64,000 nt of DNA from Neisseria mucosa (GTDB lineage: Bacteria > Pseudomonadota > Gammaproteobacteria > Burkholderiales > Neisseriaceae). The DNA lies in NCBI GenBank assembly GCA_003028315.1, contig CP028150.1, positions 2,356,001 to 2,420,000 of the forward strand. The letters run 5' to 3'. Shown piece by piece: positions 11,536 through 21,017 of this stretch. The notes below the pieces were generated by a model, which had not been told where the DNA came from, did not search any database, and was given only the letters and a program-made list of their open reading frames with translations. The position numbers and the translations under genes were made by a program. Every line of letters starts with the position of its first letter. Position 1 is the first letter of the stretch.

Positions 11536-13041
11536 CTAAAACCCCGCCCGATCCAACTCTTCCAACAGAGCAGGCCGGCGCGGTTTTTCGCTATATCGTT
11601 CCCTGATCTCGTCGGCAAAGTCTTCCATTGCCTGCCGTTGTGCGGAATATTGGCGACGGAGGACTTTTAATTGGTTCAAGAGCTGGCGGTATTGCTTACG
11701 GTTGCTTGCCTTATTGATTTCAGCCGCAAAGATTTTCAGGTAGCAAGCTACGATTTGGTCGTGATACGGCTCGGGGAAAGACGGGGCAAAACGTTCCATC
11801 ATGTACAACGAAAGGTGTTGCTGCAATAGGGCGAGCAGCAGATCGAATTCCTGTTCGTGCTCCAATATTTCAGCTTGCAGCGAATATTGACCCGACAAGC
11901 GCGCAAGCAGGCGGTTGAATTCATGCGGCCATTCGGCAGCGGAAAACGTGGCTTTCCATGCCTCGTAATGCGGCAACGAAAGGCTGGTGGAAAGCGCCAA
12001 ATCCGCTGCGATTTCGCGTATATTTTTACCGGTTTCCTTCAATACATCGAAAAGTTGCAGCTTCCATTTGTGCGCTGTGCCGAGTGTTCCTTCGTCTTCG
12101 GCAATGCTGATGCCTTCGCGCAAGAGGCGTTCCGCTTCCGCCCAATCTTGCTGCCCGACTGCTTGTTCTACCGCAATTTGTCTGAATTTCGGCAGGCGCA
12201 GATGTCGTCTGAAAAAATCCTGCGCGGCAGCAGTATCGCCTTTCGCTTGCAATACCTGCCAGCCTTCGAGCGCCCAAAATTCATGTTCCCAGCCCGACTC
12301 GGTAACAGCCAAACGTTTAGCCACATAATCTTGCCACGCCTGCCATTCGCCGCGCAGCCGCCAGATTCGGGCGCGGATTTGGTAGATTTTATTGCCTGCC
12401 TCCGAGAAATCAAAATAGCGGCTGTCGTCCAAACATTTGTCCAAAAAATTAATCAAACGCTTAGTGACGTTTTCCATAACCGCCTCTTCCAGCAGATCGA
12501 TTGCAATATACATAGCATCGCCCAACATACCGTCTGAATCGTCCGCCTTTTCAAAAGCATCCTGCAAACGCGGTATCAATAGAGGCAAAGCCTGCGCCAA
12601 CGCCGCCGTCCCCTCTTGCGCCACATCTTCCAACCAGTTTTGCAGCCTGAAGCCCAAATCAGCGGCTTCGTAGTAATCATAATATCGGGTTCGGGAAAAG
12701 ATTTTGGAGAGCTGCTGCCGATACGGATTGCCGCCCTTTTTAGGCTGCTGCGCGTCAGATTCGTCAGGCTGCTCGTCCGGCGTTTGGGCGCGCACCGCAT
12801 ACCACAACGCCGCCATATGCTTGCACGCCCAGCCATAAGGACAATCGCAGCCCCCGTCCTTAATGTACAAATCACTATCCAGCTTCAGCCATACCGAATA
12901 GTTTTCCGAACCGCACACTTCCGCCCGATAACGCCCGGCGGAAGTTTTTTGGACATCGCGAACCTTACCCTGCTGAAAATACAGCAGGCCGCGTTCGGCG
13001 ATGTGGGGCGGAAATAGGCGGGGTAGGTAGATACCGGACAT
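11536..13041 (-). CDS. SWIM zinc-finger domain protein
   Basis: 501 residues. Near the N-terminus is a SWIM motif, CxC-x5-CxH, at C65, C67, C73 and H75 (GGCDCPYGWACKHMAALW). The rest is helical, rich in Leu, Ala, Trp and Gln, and resembles tandem helical repeats. SWIM domains bind DNA or protein; in bacteria such proteins are often found near SWI2/SNF2 ATPases, but none is present here. Its precise role is unknown. Composition is like the host genome. Downstream are the IS remnants, so it is the last native gene before that cluster. Confidence 0.8.
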   Translation of the reverse strand: MSGIYLPRLFPPHIAERGLLYFQQGKVRDVQKTSAGRYRAEVCGSENYSVWLKLDSDLYIKDGGCDCPYGWACKHMAALWYAVRAQTPDEQPDESDAQQPKKGGNPYRQQLSKIFSRTRYYDYYEAADLGFRLQNWLEDVAQEGTAALAQALPLLIPRLQDAFEKADDSDGMLGDAMYIAIDLLEEAVMENVTKRLINFLDKCLDDSRYFDFSEAGNKIYQIRARIWRLRGEWQAWQDYVAKRLAVTESGWEHEFWALEGWQVLQAKGDTAAAQDFFRRHLRLPKFRQIAVEQAVGQQDWAEAERLLREGISIAEDEGTLGTAHKWKLQLFDVLKETGKNIREIAADLALSTSLSLPHYEAWKATFSAAEWPHEFNRLLARLSGQYSLQAEILEHEQEFDLLLALLQQHLSLYMMERFAPSFPEPYHDQIVACYLKIFAAEINKASNRKQYRQLLNQLKVLRRQYSAQRQAMEDFADEIRERYSEKPRRPALLEELDRAGF

Positions 13042-13137
13042 GGTTTGCTTCCAAGAAGTTGTTGAAACATGGGGAGTTTACTGGTTTGGGCGACGTTTGG
13101 GGAGAGGGTAGTGGGAATTCTTGTTTGGCAAAGTGGC

Positions 13138-13173
13138 AAAAGGTCGTCTGAAAATGGGTTTCAGACAACCTTT
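13138..13173 (-). terminator. DUS hairpin between the mutM relic and the SWIM gene
   Basis: AAAGGTCGTCTGAAA pairs with TTTCAGACAACCTTT; one arm has a G-to-A change in the DUS core. It overlaps the 3' end of the mutM relic. Confidence 0.6.
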
Positions 13174-13349
13174 GGTTTGGGTAGGAAGGGAAGTAGTTTA
13201 GAAAGACCGCGTGCTGTTTCAATCGCGCGGCACAGGATGTGTTTGACGGCGGCGGTTAAAGCCGCACATTCGGTTTTGCTTAACGATTTGGCGGCGCGTT
13301 GCGGGGCGATACCGCGCAGGGTGGTTTCTACTTCGGGGAGTTCGGGCAT
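13161..13349 (-). pseudogene. Relic of mutM/fpg (formamidopyrimidine-DNA glycosylase), internally deleted
   Basis: The 62-codon frame starts with the family's N-terminus, MPELPEVETTLRGIAP, where Pro2 is the catalytic nucleophile and Glu3 a catalytic acid. It then jumps directly to a segment matching the helix-two-turn-helix region near residues 210-235 of full-length Fpg (SLSKTECAALTAAVKHIL). About 200 residues between, and the C-terminal zinc finger after, are missing. The frame ends in a DUS. The product cannot be an active 8-oxoguanine glycosylase. Confidence 0.75.
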
Positions 13350-13427
13350 GGTGGGAGTGTTGGGGTGTTGTTTGTGAAGAGGGGGATTATAATGGGAAGG
13401 GCAGGCTAAAAATGGGGTTTGATGATT

Positions 13428-13439
13428 TTCAGGCTGCCT
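13428..13439 (-). other. Kingella-dialect DNA uptake sequence
   Basis: Reverse complement reads AGGCAGCCTGAA, a perfect AG-kingDUS, unlike the AGGTCGTCTGAA used in the rest of the window. It lies 75 bp outside the AT-rich ATPase/HNH cassette. Confidence 0.7.
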
Positions 13440-13513
13440 TTGCTTTTTAGAGATTTTTTCGATATTGATTTATTTATTATTATGTATAATCTAGCTAACA
13501 TATAAGTTAGAAC

Positions 13514-14284
13514 TCATCTGCAATCTTCTGTTTCCTGATTTATTTCAACAGAATCTTTCAAATAACATAAATTACTATAATAACATTCATCCATTTTATT
13601 TATTATAAAATCTATATTATTTTGAGGAATGCCAGTTTTTTTTAAAGCTCTTTCCAAATGATTTTTTTCATTACTGAATCTATTTGCTACTTTATCATAA
13701 TCATTCAAACATAGCTCACTTATCATATTTTTAGCTTTTTCAGAATTATTTATTGGTTTAAGTATAAAATAATCTATCTCAATATGCTCATGATAATTAT
13801 CATTGTATGGATGCACCCATCTATTTTCATAATCTCGATATAATCCTACCTTTGAAAAATTACAAGAGATGCATGATAAAATTAAATTGTTATCAGACAC
13901 TGTTTTGTCAGGAAATATATTTTTAGGCTTAAAATGTTCTAAATGTCTATCGGAATTATGTTCATTTCTATGCAAAATAGTCTTGCAAAAAAAACATTTC
14001 CCTTTCTGCTGTTCATCAAGCTCTGTTCGCAATTCATTTTTTAACTCTTGAAATATAGCTTCTAAAGATTTTTTTACAAGTTTTTCATTAGGTTGGATCA
14101 GTCTTTCTTGTATAGCGCGCTCACGAATATCCTTGATTTTTTCTTTTTTTATCTCCCAACCGCAACAAGATGTATTTAGCAGGGCTATAAGTTGAGTATA
14201 CTTTTGTTGGTTAATAATATTTGAAATTTTAGACCTATCAATCCGAGTGCAACCAAAATTATTTTCAAATTCTTCTTTATTCAT
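13514..14284 (-). CDS. HNH endonuclease, PtuB-like (candidate Septu nuclease)
   Basis: 256 residues. A zinc-bound HNH core is visible: C97-x2-C100 (KCFFC), then RHLEHFKPK (H114, H117) and C138-x2-C141-N (LSCISCNFSK). A long charged N-terminal helix region and about 110 C-terminal residues surround it. The order after the ATPase, with a 24-nt gap, matches ptuA-ptuB operons in Septu anti-phage systems, where the HNH protein is the DNA-cutting effector. The very AT-rich codon use (AAT, AAA, TTT, ATA) differs sharply from neighbours and indicates transfer. A weak AGG lies about 12 nt before the ATG. Other HNH-ATPase pairs, for example retron-linked ones, cannot be ruled out, but no reverse transcriptase is nearby. 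Confidence 0.7.
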   Translation of the reverse strand: MNKEEFENNFGCTRIDRSKISNIINQQKYTQLIALLNTSCCGWEIKKEKIKDIRERAIQERLIQPNEKLVKKSLEAIFQELKNELRTELDEQQKGKCFFCKTILHRNEHNSDRHLEHFKPKNIFPDKTVSDNNLILSCISCNFSKVGLYRDYENRWVHPYNDNYHEHIEIDYFILKPINNSEKAKNMISELCLNDYDKVANRFSNEKNHLERALKKTGIPQNNIDFIINKMDECYYSNLCYLKDSVEINQETEDCR

Positions 14285-14308
14285 TATGTAATAACCTACT
14301 AAATGCGA

Positions 14309-15541
14309 TTAATTACTAGACAAAAGCTTTAACTTAAGCATATCAAATACTGATTTTAACGGATCGTTTTCATTTAAATGAGTATCTTGTATATTATTTA
14401 ATTCATTTCTAGCATCTTCTAATTCGTTATTAGCAAAATGATTAATGCATTTTTGTAAATGTTCTACAAATATTTTTGATCGGTCTAGCGAATTAAACAA
14501 ATCTTTAAGTACATAGCCAGTATCATTTCCAAAATATTGTGTCTCTTTAAATCCATCATTTAAATCATTTGGGAGAGATAACGTCAAAACTCTTCTTTTA
14601 TCATCACTTTTCATGCTGGATGCAATAATTGGAGAATGCGTTGCAACTAAAATATCAGGAAGAATGATGCTATTACATTCTTTTTTTATTACATCTATGA
14701 AGTTAATCATCATAGGAATAATAGAATTTTGCCATTCAGGATGCATGGAATTCTCAGGTTCGTCATATATAATTAGAGATTTCCCAGTCTGGCATAATCC
14801 CCACCCTAGACCTAGTATCATTGTAATATATAATATTTCACCCGAACTTAGCATGTGCCTATCTTTTGATTTGCCTAATTGGAAGTAAATTTTCTCATTA
14901 TTATTAATTTTGTAAAAAGCAATATTCTCTATTATTTTTTTCGAATCGTCTAATTTATAATTATCTTCTAATTGAAAAATATCAATTAAGTTGCTTACAT
15001 TCTCATCACTAAACTCACTAAGAGAAAAATCTAAATATTCCTTATCTATGGATTTAGTTTGTCTTTTACCACTTTTAGTAAAACCACCTGTCTCTGCGAT
15101 AATATTAATTTCAATATGAATTCTACTATCAAAACCAATTTTGTGAAGCATTTTAGAGGCAGTGCTCAGTATAAGCTTAACCACTTTTTCTTGATCTTTA
15201 TTTTCTTGGCTAAGTTTATGAAAATTAATTATTTCTGATATAAATTTTTTAATGGGAGTTAATCTAGACACTAGATTACTATTTGTTTTTACTCCAAAAT
15301 AGATATATTTTAATTTTCCATTATTTTTTTTGACAATGAAGTCTCTTACTGGAAGTCTATCAAAAAATGTTCCCGAAAAAGCAATAATATTATTATATGA
15401 ACTAATGCCTTTGCCTTTTTTTAATTTATCAATTATTTTTTCAAGTAGCCTACTTTTGCCAGTCCCATTCTCACCAGTAATAAAATAAATATTTTGTTTT
15501 GTAGCATCACCATGAAGCGTAATGTTATTTAGATCACTCAT
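14309..15541 (-). CDS. ABC-type AAA ATPase, PtuA-like (candidate Septu ATPase)
   Basis: 410 residues. Walker A GENGTGKS (23-30), ABC-type signature LSSGE (231-235), Walker B LIIYDEPE (256-263) and switch His302 in VATHSP are all present, so the ATPase site is complete. Between them is a helical insertion in place of long SMC arms. This architecture (compact OLD/RecF-like ATPase next to an HNH gene) fits PtuA of Septu; the family also occurs in retron and Gabija-like contexts. Start chosen at the ATG with GAGGA 8 nt upstream. It begins 16 bp after the hrpA stop, with AT-rich composition unlike hrpA. Confidence 0.72.
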   Translation of the reverse strand: MSDLNNITLHGDATKQNIYFITGENGTGKSRLLEKIIDKLKKGKGISSYNNIIAFSGTFFDRLPVRDFIVKKNNGKLKYIYFGVKTNSNLVSRLTPIKKFISEIINFHKLSQENKDQEKVVKLILSTASKMLHKIGFDSRIHIEINIIAETGGFTKSGKRQTKSIDKEYLDFSLSEFSDENVSNLIDIFQLEDNYKLDDSKKIIENIAFYKINNNEKIYFQLGKSKDRHMLSSGEILYITMILGLGWGLCQTGKSLIIYDEPENSMHPEWQNSIIPMMINFIDVIKKECNSIILPDILVATHSPIIASSMKSDDKRRVLTLSLPNDLNDGFKETQYFGNDTGYVLKDLFNSLDRSKIFVEHLQKCINHFANNELEDARNELNNIQDTHLNENDPLKSVFDMLKLKLLSSN

Positions 15542-15557
15542 TTGAAAATCCTCATTG

Positions 15558-18500
15558 TTAAATAATTGCTTGCCATTCTTTTAGTAACCGTTTAATGGAA
15601 ACAGTATACGGTGTCTTCAATTCCTGCGCAAACAGCGACACTCTCAATTCTTCAATCATCCATCTAAACGCGGCGAGGTCGTCTGAAACGGGTTGTCCTT
15701 GTTTCACCAAGCCGTCGGTTTTTTCCTGCCACATTTGTTCCAATTCCTGTATATCGGCTTCGCGGGCTGAGTCGCGGGCGGGGTTGCCGCTGTATTTTTC
15801 GAGGCGCAGGGTCATGGCTTTGAGGTAGATGGGGAGGCGCGGCCATTGTGCCCACGGGGTGCGGGTGGCGAAGCCGGCGGCGAGCAGGGTTTGCAGGCGT
15901 TGGCGCATGAGGTGGGTGAGCGGGTGTTTGCCGAGTTTGCCGTTCAGTTCGGCGTAGGCGGCGGCGGTTTCCTGCAAGTAGCGGCTGAGGGCTTCTTTGA
16001 CGGCGGGCAGGCGGCTGCGGGCGCGTTTGATTTGTTCTTTGAAGGCTTTTTCGTTGCGCGGCAGCTCGTCTTCGCCGATAAAGGCGCGGTCGCAGACGGC
16101 TTGGGTGAGGTCGTCGCGCAGGGTGTCGGCGTTGATGTGTTTGAGCAGCATGGCGGCTTGGGTGAAGCCTTGGATGCCTTTGTTCAGGTCTTTAACTTGT
16201 TCTTTTAGTTGTAGTTTCATGAGTTCGATCACGCCTAATCTGTGGGCTTGTTCGGCGGCGGCAGATGTGTCGAACAGGCGCAGGGCGATGCGGCCGTCTT
16301 TTTCTTTTTGCAGGCCGAGGTAGCCGGTGAGTTGTTGTTTGCCGCGTGCGAATTTGATGGATTCGGGCAGGGTGCCGATGTCCCATGCGGTAACGTTGTC
16401 GCGCTCGAATTCTTGGGTGTTGTCGCGGAAGGTGGTGGCGGCGGCTTTGCCAAGTTGTTGTTGGATTTGGATTAAATCGCGCCCCATGGCTAATTCTTGC
16501 CCGCCGTCGTCGATGATGCGGAGGTTGAAATAGCAGTGTTCGGGTAGCCTGAACGCGGCCCATTCGTCTTGGTTGATTTGCTCCAGTATGCGGATGTCGC
16601 CTGCGGTTTTGGCGATGGCTTGGGCGAGTTGGGGCAGGATGGGGGCATTGCGGTCGGGGTTTTGGCTTAAAAATTGGGTGATGAAGTCGGGCACGGGTAC
16701 GCAGATGCGGCGGATTTGTTTGGGCAGTGCTTTGATTTGTAGCTGGATTTTTTCGCGTATCATGCCGGGCACGAGCCATTCGAGGGCGGCGGGGCTGATG
16801 CGGTTGAGCACGGTGAGCGGCAGGGTGAGGGTAACGCCGTCGAGCGGGTGGTGCGGCTCGAAGCGGTAGCTGAGTTTGAATTTGCCGTCTGCGGTTTGCC
16901 AGTGTTTGGGGAATTGTTCTTCGGTAATGTGCGCGGCGGCGTGCTGCATGAGGTCGTCGCGGCTGAGGAACAGCAGGCGCGGGTTGTCGCGCTCGGCGAT
17001 TTTGAGCCAGGCTTGGAAGGTGCGGATGTCGGAGAGGGGGAGGGGTTTCAGACGGCCTTTTTGGGGTGCAGGCTGCTTTTTGGGTTTGGTGTCGTCTGAA
17101 ACATTTTGTAGGGTGTGTGAACTCGGTTCACGCACGCGGTTATCCGTATCTTTGGAATCCGCGTGCATGGCTTGGGCTACACCCCCTATGTTGTGCTTGT
17201 TAGATTTTAGGACATCTGCTGCATCCGCTCGTGCCAATAAGATGAGTTCGTCGGCAGTCTCAGCATCGGGATAGTGCACCAAGCCTGCTTCGTCAAATTG
17301 CACCATTACGCCAGTTTGTAATGTCGCCCATTCTTCGGCGGAACCGATGGACGGGTCGCATTGCTGCTCGGCAATCAAGGCAACGATTTTGCCGTGCCAT
17401 TGTTTGCTGTCGATAGTTACACGGTCACCCAGCAGTATCGGTTGACCGTTGGCGTAGCATAGGGAGTTTTCAGGTAGCCTTTGGGCTTTGGGGTCGTCTG
17501 AAACCGTTGAAATTGCGGCACTTTGTTCTCTCTCCTGTGGGAGAGGGTTAGGGAGAGGGCTTGCTGCGGTTGCGGAAAAGTTGGTTTGGGCGGCAACTGT
17601 TTTGCCCTCTCCCCGACCCTCCCCCACGGGGGAGGGGGTAGTTTGCTGAGGGTTTGTAGGACGCAGGCCGTCTGAAACCGCATCCGCCGTATAAAAATCG
17701 GGCAGCCGTTCGTGATAAAACGCAAACAGCGCTTCATCATCGACCAGCACGTCTTGCTTGCGCGATTTGTGTTCGAGTTCGGTAATTTCCTTAATCAGCT
17801 TTTTGTTGTGGACAAAAAAGTCTGCTTTCAAATCGCATTCCTGCGCCACCAGCGCGCTGCGGATAAAGATTTCGCGCGCTTCTTCGGGGGCGATTCTGCC
17901 GTAGGACACGGGGCGGCGCGGCAAGACGGTCAGGCCGTAGAGCGTTACCCGTTCGCTGGCGATGACTTCGCCGCGTTTTTGTTCCCAGTGCGGTTCGAAA
18001 TAGTGGTAGCGGACGAGGTGCGGCGCTTCCTGCTCGATCCATTCGGGCTGGATGGCGGCCACATCGCGGGCATAAAGTTTTGTTGTTTCAACGAGTTCTG
18101 CCGCCATCACCCATTTGGGTTTGGCTTTGAACAGGGCGGAGGCGGGGAAAAGGTGGAAGCGGCTGCCGCGCGCGCCGGTGTAGTCGTTGCCTTCGGGTGA
18201 TTTCATGCCGACGTTGGCGATGAGGCCGGTGAGCAGGGCGCGGTGGATTTGTTCGTAGCCCGCTTCTTTGGCGGCGCGGATTTGGGCGCGGTGTTGCTTC
18301 TTATCCAGTTGTTTTTGTTTGAGTTTGGCGGATAGGTCTTGGTCGCCTTGGTTTTCAGACGACGTAAGTTGCTTGACTTCGGGAGGTCGTCTGAAAGCCG
18401 CTTCCTTGGTGGTCAAACCCATTTCAATCGCGGTTTGGGCAAGCTGGTGGTGCAGCTCGCGCCATTCGCGCATCCGCAGGTGCGACAGGAAATATTGGCG

Positions 18501-18845
18501 GCACCACTGCACCAGCTGCTTGTTAGACAAGCCTTTATCGCGCTCGCGCTGGAAACTGTCCCAAATGTTCAGATAGGCAAGGAAATCGGACTGCTTGTCG
18601 GTAAAACGCTCGTGCACCTTGGCGGCGGCATCGCGCGCCTCCAGCGGCCGCTCGCGCGGGTCTTGAATCGACAGCGCGGACGCGATCACCAATATTTCCG
18701 CCATGCAGTCGTGCTTCTTCGCCGCCAACAAAATGCGCGCGATTTTCGGGTCGATGGGCAAGCGCGCCATTTGTTTGCCGAGGGGGGTGAGGCGGTAGCA
18801 GTTTGGTTTTTCAGACGGCGTGTTGGGGTTTTTTGTGTTTTGCAT
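15558..18845 (-). pseudogene. hrpA: hrpA, 3' part: C-terminal two thirds of the ATP-dependent RNA helicase
   Basis: 1095 codons carrying the HrpA regions after the helicase core: winged helix/ratchet (YRLTPLGKQMARLPIDP), HA2 (SALSIQDPRERP), OB-like part (YTGARGSRFHLFP) and the long HrpA C-terminal domain (WMIEELRVSLFAQELKTPY at the end). The first two thirds of the motor lie in the separate piece at 19569-20966. The first ATG here has no good ribosome binding site. An extra stretch of about 200 residues after YTADAVSD, including Pro-rich palindrome-derived sequence, has no counterpart in E. coli HrpA. Without the motor this piece cannot unwind RNA. Confidence 0.85.
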
Positions 18846-18858
18846 GGTGGAATTGGAG

Positions 18859-18870
18859 TTCAGGCTGCCT
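18859..18870 (-). other. Kingella-dialect DNA uptake sequence inside the hrpA break
   Basis: Reverse complement reads AGGCAGCCTGAA, a perfect AG-kingDUS. It lies between the hrpA 3' part and the inserted membrane-protein gene. Confidence 0.65.
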
Positions 18871-18907
18871 TTTGGCGTAGTGAAAGTGTAGAATGTGTTG
18901 GCGATTA

Positions 18908-19480
18908 TTAACTGTCTAATTTTTTAATTAACTCTTTTAAATCTTCGCTGATCTGTTCATTTACTGTTTTGCCATATGGTTCAAATCTTTTAGCAATATC
19001 GATGAGGGTATCGCCTAATGCACGTTTAAAAAGATCCTTATCTATTCTTTTGGTTCCTAAGGAAAATCTTACATGTTCCAAGTAGTTCATTACCAATACA
19101 ACAGATTGTTTAAGTTCTTCGTCTGCTTTAATCTTATCTATCAATTCATTGTCTGATGTATCAGCTTTTTCTTCTTTGGCTTTTCTTGTCCATTTTCTAG
19201 CTTCCAAATAATGTGGATCATCCCAGCGAGATAAAAGTTCAAATGTATTTTCAATAATGGCTGTTTGTCTTTGCAAGAACATATTCATACCAGTGAAATA
19301 TGTAGATAACACAACACCACTTCCCCCAAGGCAAAGGCAAAACATTTTTGTTGCCTCCAAAATAGAAGAACTATTGTCAGGTACTTGTAATGCATAAGCA
19401 ATAAAAGTTAATACTATTGATGCTAATAATAGAGAAGCTGCGAGTAACCAAAAAAATATCCATACTAATTTTTCATTCAT
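18908..19480 (-). CDS. Two-helix membrane protein (DUF4760-like) inserted in hrpA
   Basis: 190 residues from the ATG at 19480, which has GGAG 6 nt upstream; an in-frame ATG 12 bp earlier overlaps that site. Two N-terminal membrane helices (VWIFFWLLAASLLLASIVLT and a second around CLCLGGSGVVLSTYF) precede a charged cytoplasmic domain with SRWDDPHYLEARKW and LNYLEHVRFSLGTKRID-like helices. This arrangement resembles DUF4760 proteins, whose function is unknown and which often occur in accessory regions. Composition is AT-rich, unlike hrpA on either side. Its insertion separates the two hrpA parts. Confidence 0.6.
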   Translation of the reverse strand: MNEKLVWIFFWLLAASLLLASIVLTFIAYALQVPDNSSSILEATKMFCLCLGGSGVVLSTYFTGMNMFLQRQTAIIENTFELLSRWDDPHYLEARKWTRKAKEEKADTSDNELIDKIKADEELKQSVVLVMNYLEHVRFSLGTKRIDKDLFKRALGDTLIDIAKRFEPYGKTVNEQISEDLKELIKKLDS

Positions 19481-19568
19481 AATAAACTCCATAATAATAA
19501 AAAATGATGTTTCAAATGGTTTATAGGAATTTTGTCAGATTTACCACCCAAGCGGTTGTTTGGCGTTT

Positions 19569-20966
19569 TCAGACGACCTCCTCCACCGCCCCTAATTCCA
19601 ATAACACCTGAAACCCATCATTGATATACCGAGAATCGGGCATTTCTAAAAACGGGAATGCCGCCACGTCGCCGAGTTTCAACGCTGCCATGCGTAGGAT
19701 GACGGCGGCCAGGTTGCTGCGGACGATTTCGGGGTCGGTGAATTCGGGGCGGCTGTTGAAATCTTCTTCTGAAAATAAGCGGATACACACGCCTGCGGAG
19801 ACGCGTCCGCAGCGGCCGGAGCGTTGGCGGGCGGCGGCTTGGGAGATTTTTTCGACATGAAGCTGCTCCACTTTTGCCCGTGCGGAATAGCGTTTGACGC
19901 GCGCGAGGCCGGTGTCGATGACGTATTTGATGCCCGGCACGGTGAGCGAGGTTTCGGCGACGTTGGTTGCCAGTACGATGCGGCGTTTCGCGCCTGAGGG
20001 GTGGAAGATTTTGTGCTGTTCGGCGTGCGATAGGCGCGCGAACAGGGGCAGGATTTCGTCGTTGCGGCGCAGCGTGGATTTGCGCAGGGCTTCGGCGGCT
20101 TCGCGGATTTCGCGTTCGCCCGGCAGGAATATCAAAATATCGCCTTCGCCATACCGCGCCAATTCGTCCGCCGCATCGACAATCGCGTCGGTCAGCTCGA
20201 CTTCTGCATCGTCTTCGTCTTTGCTGGTCAGCGGTCGGTAGAGGATTTCGACGGGATAGGTGCGCCCGCTCACTTCCAGCACGGGCGCGCCGTTGAAGTG
20301 TTGGGAGAAGCGTTCTGCGTCTATGGTTGCCGAGGTGATGATGACTTTCAAATCGGGGCGGCGCGGCAGGAGCTGTTTCAGGTAGCCTAGCAGGAAGTCG
20401 ATGTTCAGGCTGCGTTCGTGCGCTTCGTCGATGATAATCGTGTCGTAGGCGGCGAGATAACGGTCGGTCTGCGTTTCCGCCAGCAGGATGCCGTCGGTCA
20501 TCAGCTTGACGCAGGCATCGCGCGAGGTGTGGTCGGTAAAACGCACCTTATAGCCCACCGCGCTGCCGATTTCGGATTTCAACTCTTCGGCAATCCGCTC
20601 CGCCACCGAACGCGCGGCCAAACGGCGCGGCTGGGTATGCCCGATCAGCCCCGCCGCCCCGCGCCCGAGTTCCAGACAAATCTTGGGCAACTGCGTGGTT
20701 TTGCCCGAACCGGTTTCGCCGCAAATAATCGTTACCTGATTTTCGGCAATGGCTTTTTTGATTTCTTCGAGCTTCTCGTGAACGGGCAGGGTGTTGTCGA
20801 ACTCGGGTTTGGGCAAGGCGGCCAAACGCTTCAAAAAGATTTCGTGCGATTTTCGGTATTTTTCTTCGACTTTGGACAAGCCGCCGTATTTGTTGGGATT
20901 TTTGAAGGCGGATTGCAGGAAGTGGCGGTCTTTGGAGAGGGTTTGGGAGAGGTCGGGATGGGGCAT
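19569..20966 (-). pseudogene. hrpA: hrpA, 5' part: DEAH helicase core
   Basis: 465 codons with a complete RecA1-RecA2 motor: Walker A GETGSGKT (83-90), DEAH box (180-183), TSAT (211-214) and motif VI QRSGRCGRV. It stops at EEVV inside a DUS, just where the winged-helix domain would continue (LELGAV). The remainder is at 15558-18845. A truncated motor might still be made, but normal HrpA, which resolves stalled ribosomes and unwinds RNA, would not be. Confidence 0.85.
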
Positions 20967-21017
20967 GGCGTTGGAAAAATTTTAAATAAAACAAAGGGAG
21001 TGATTATAGTAAAGGTC

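Noticed and set aside
13514..15541. Retron with PtuAB-type effectors
   Set aside because: No reverse transcriptase gene or structured msr/msd-like RNA is visible near the ATPase/HNH pair.
20377..20388. Eikenella-dialect DUS (AGGCTACCTGAA) in the hrpA 5' part as a transfer mark
   Set aside because: It encodes GYLKQ at a position where HrpA homologues have the same residues, so it can be explained by coding alone.
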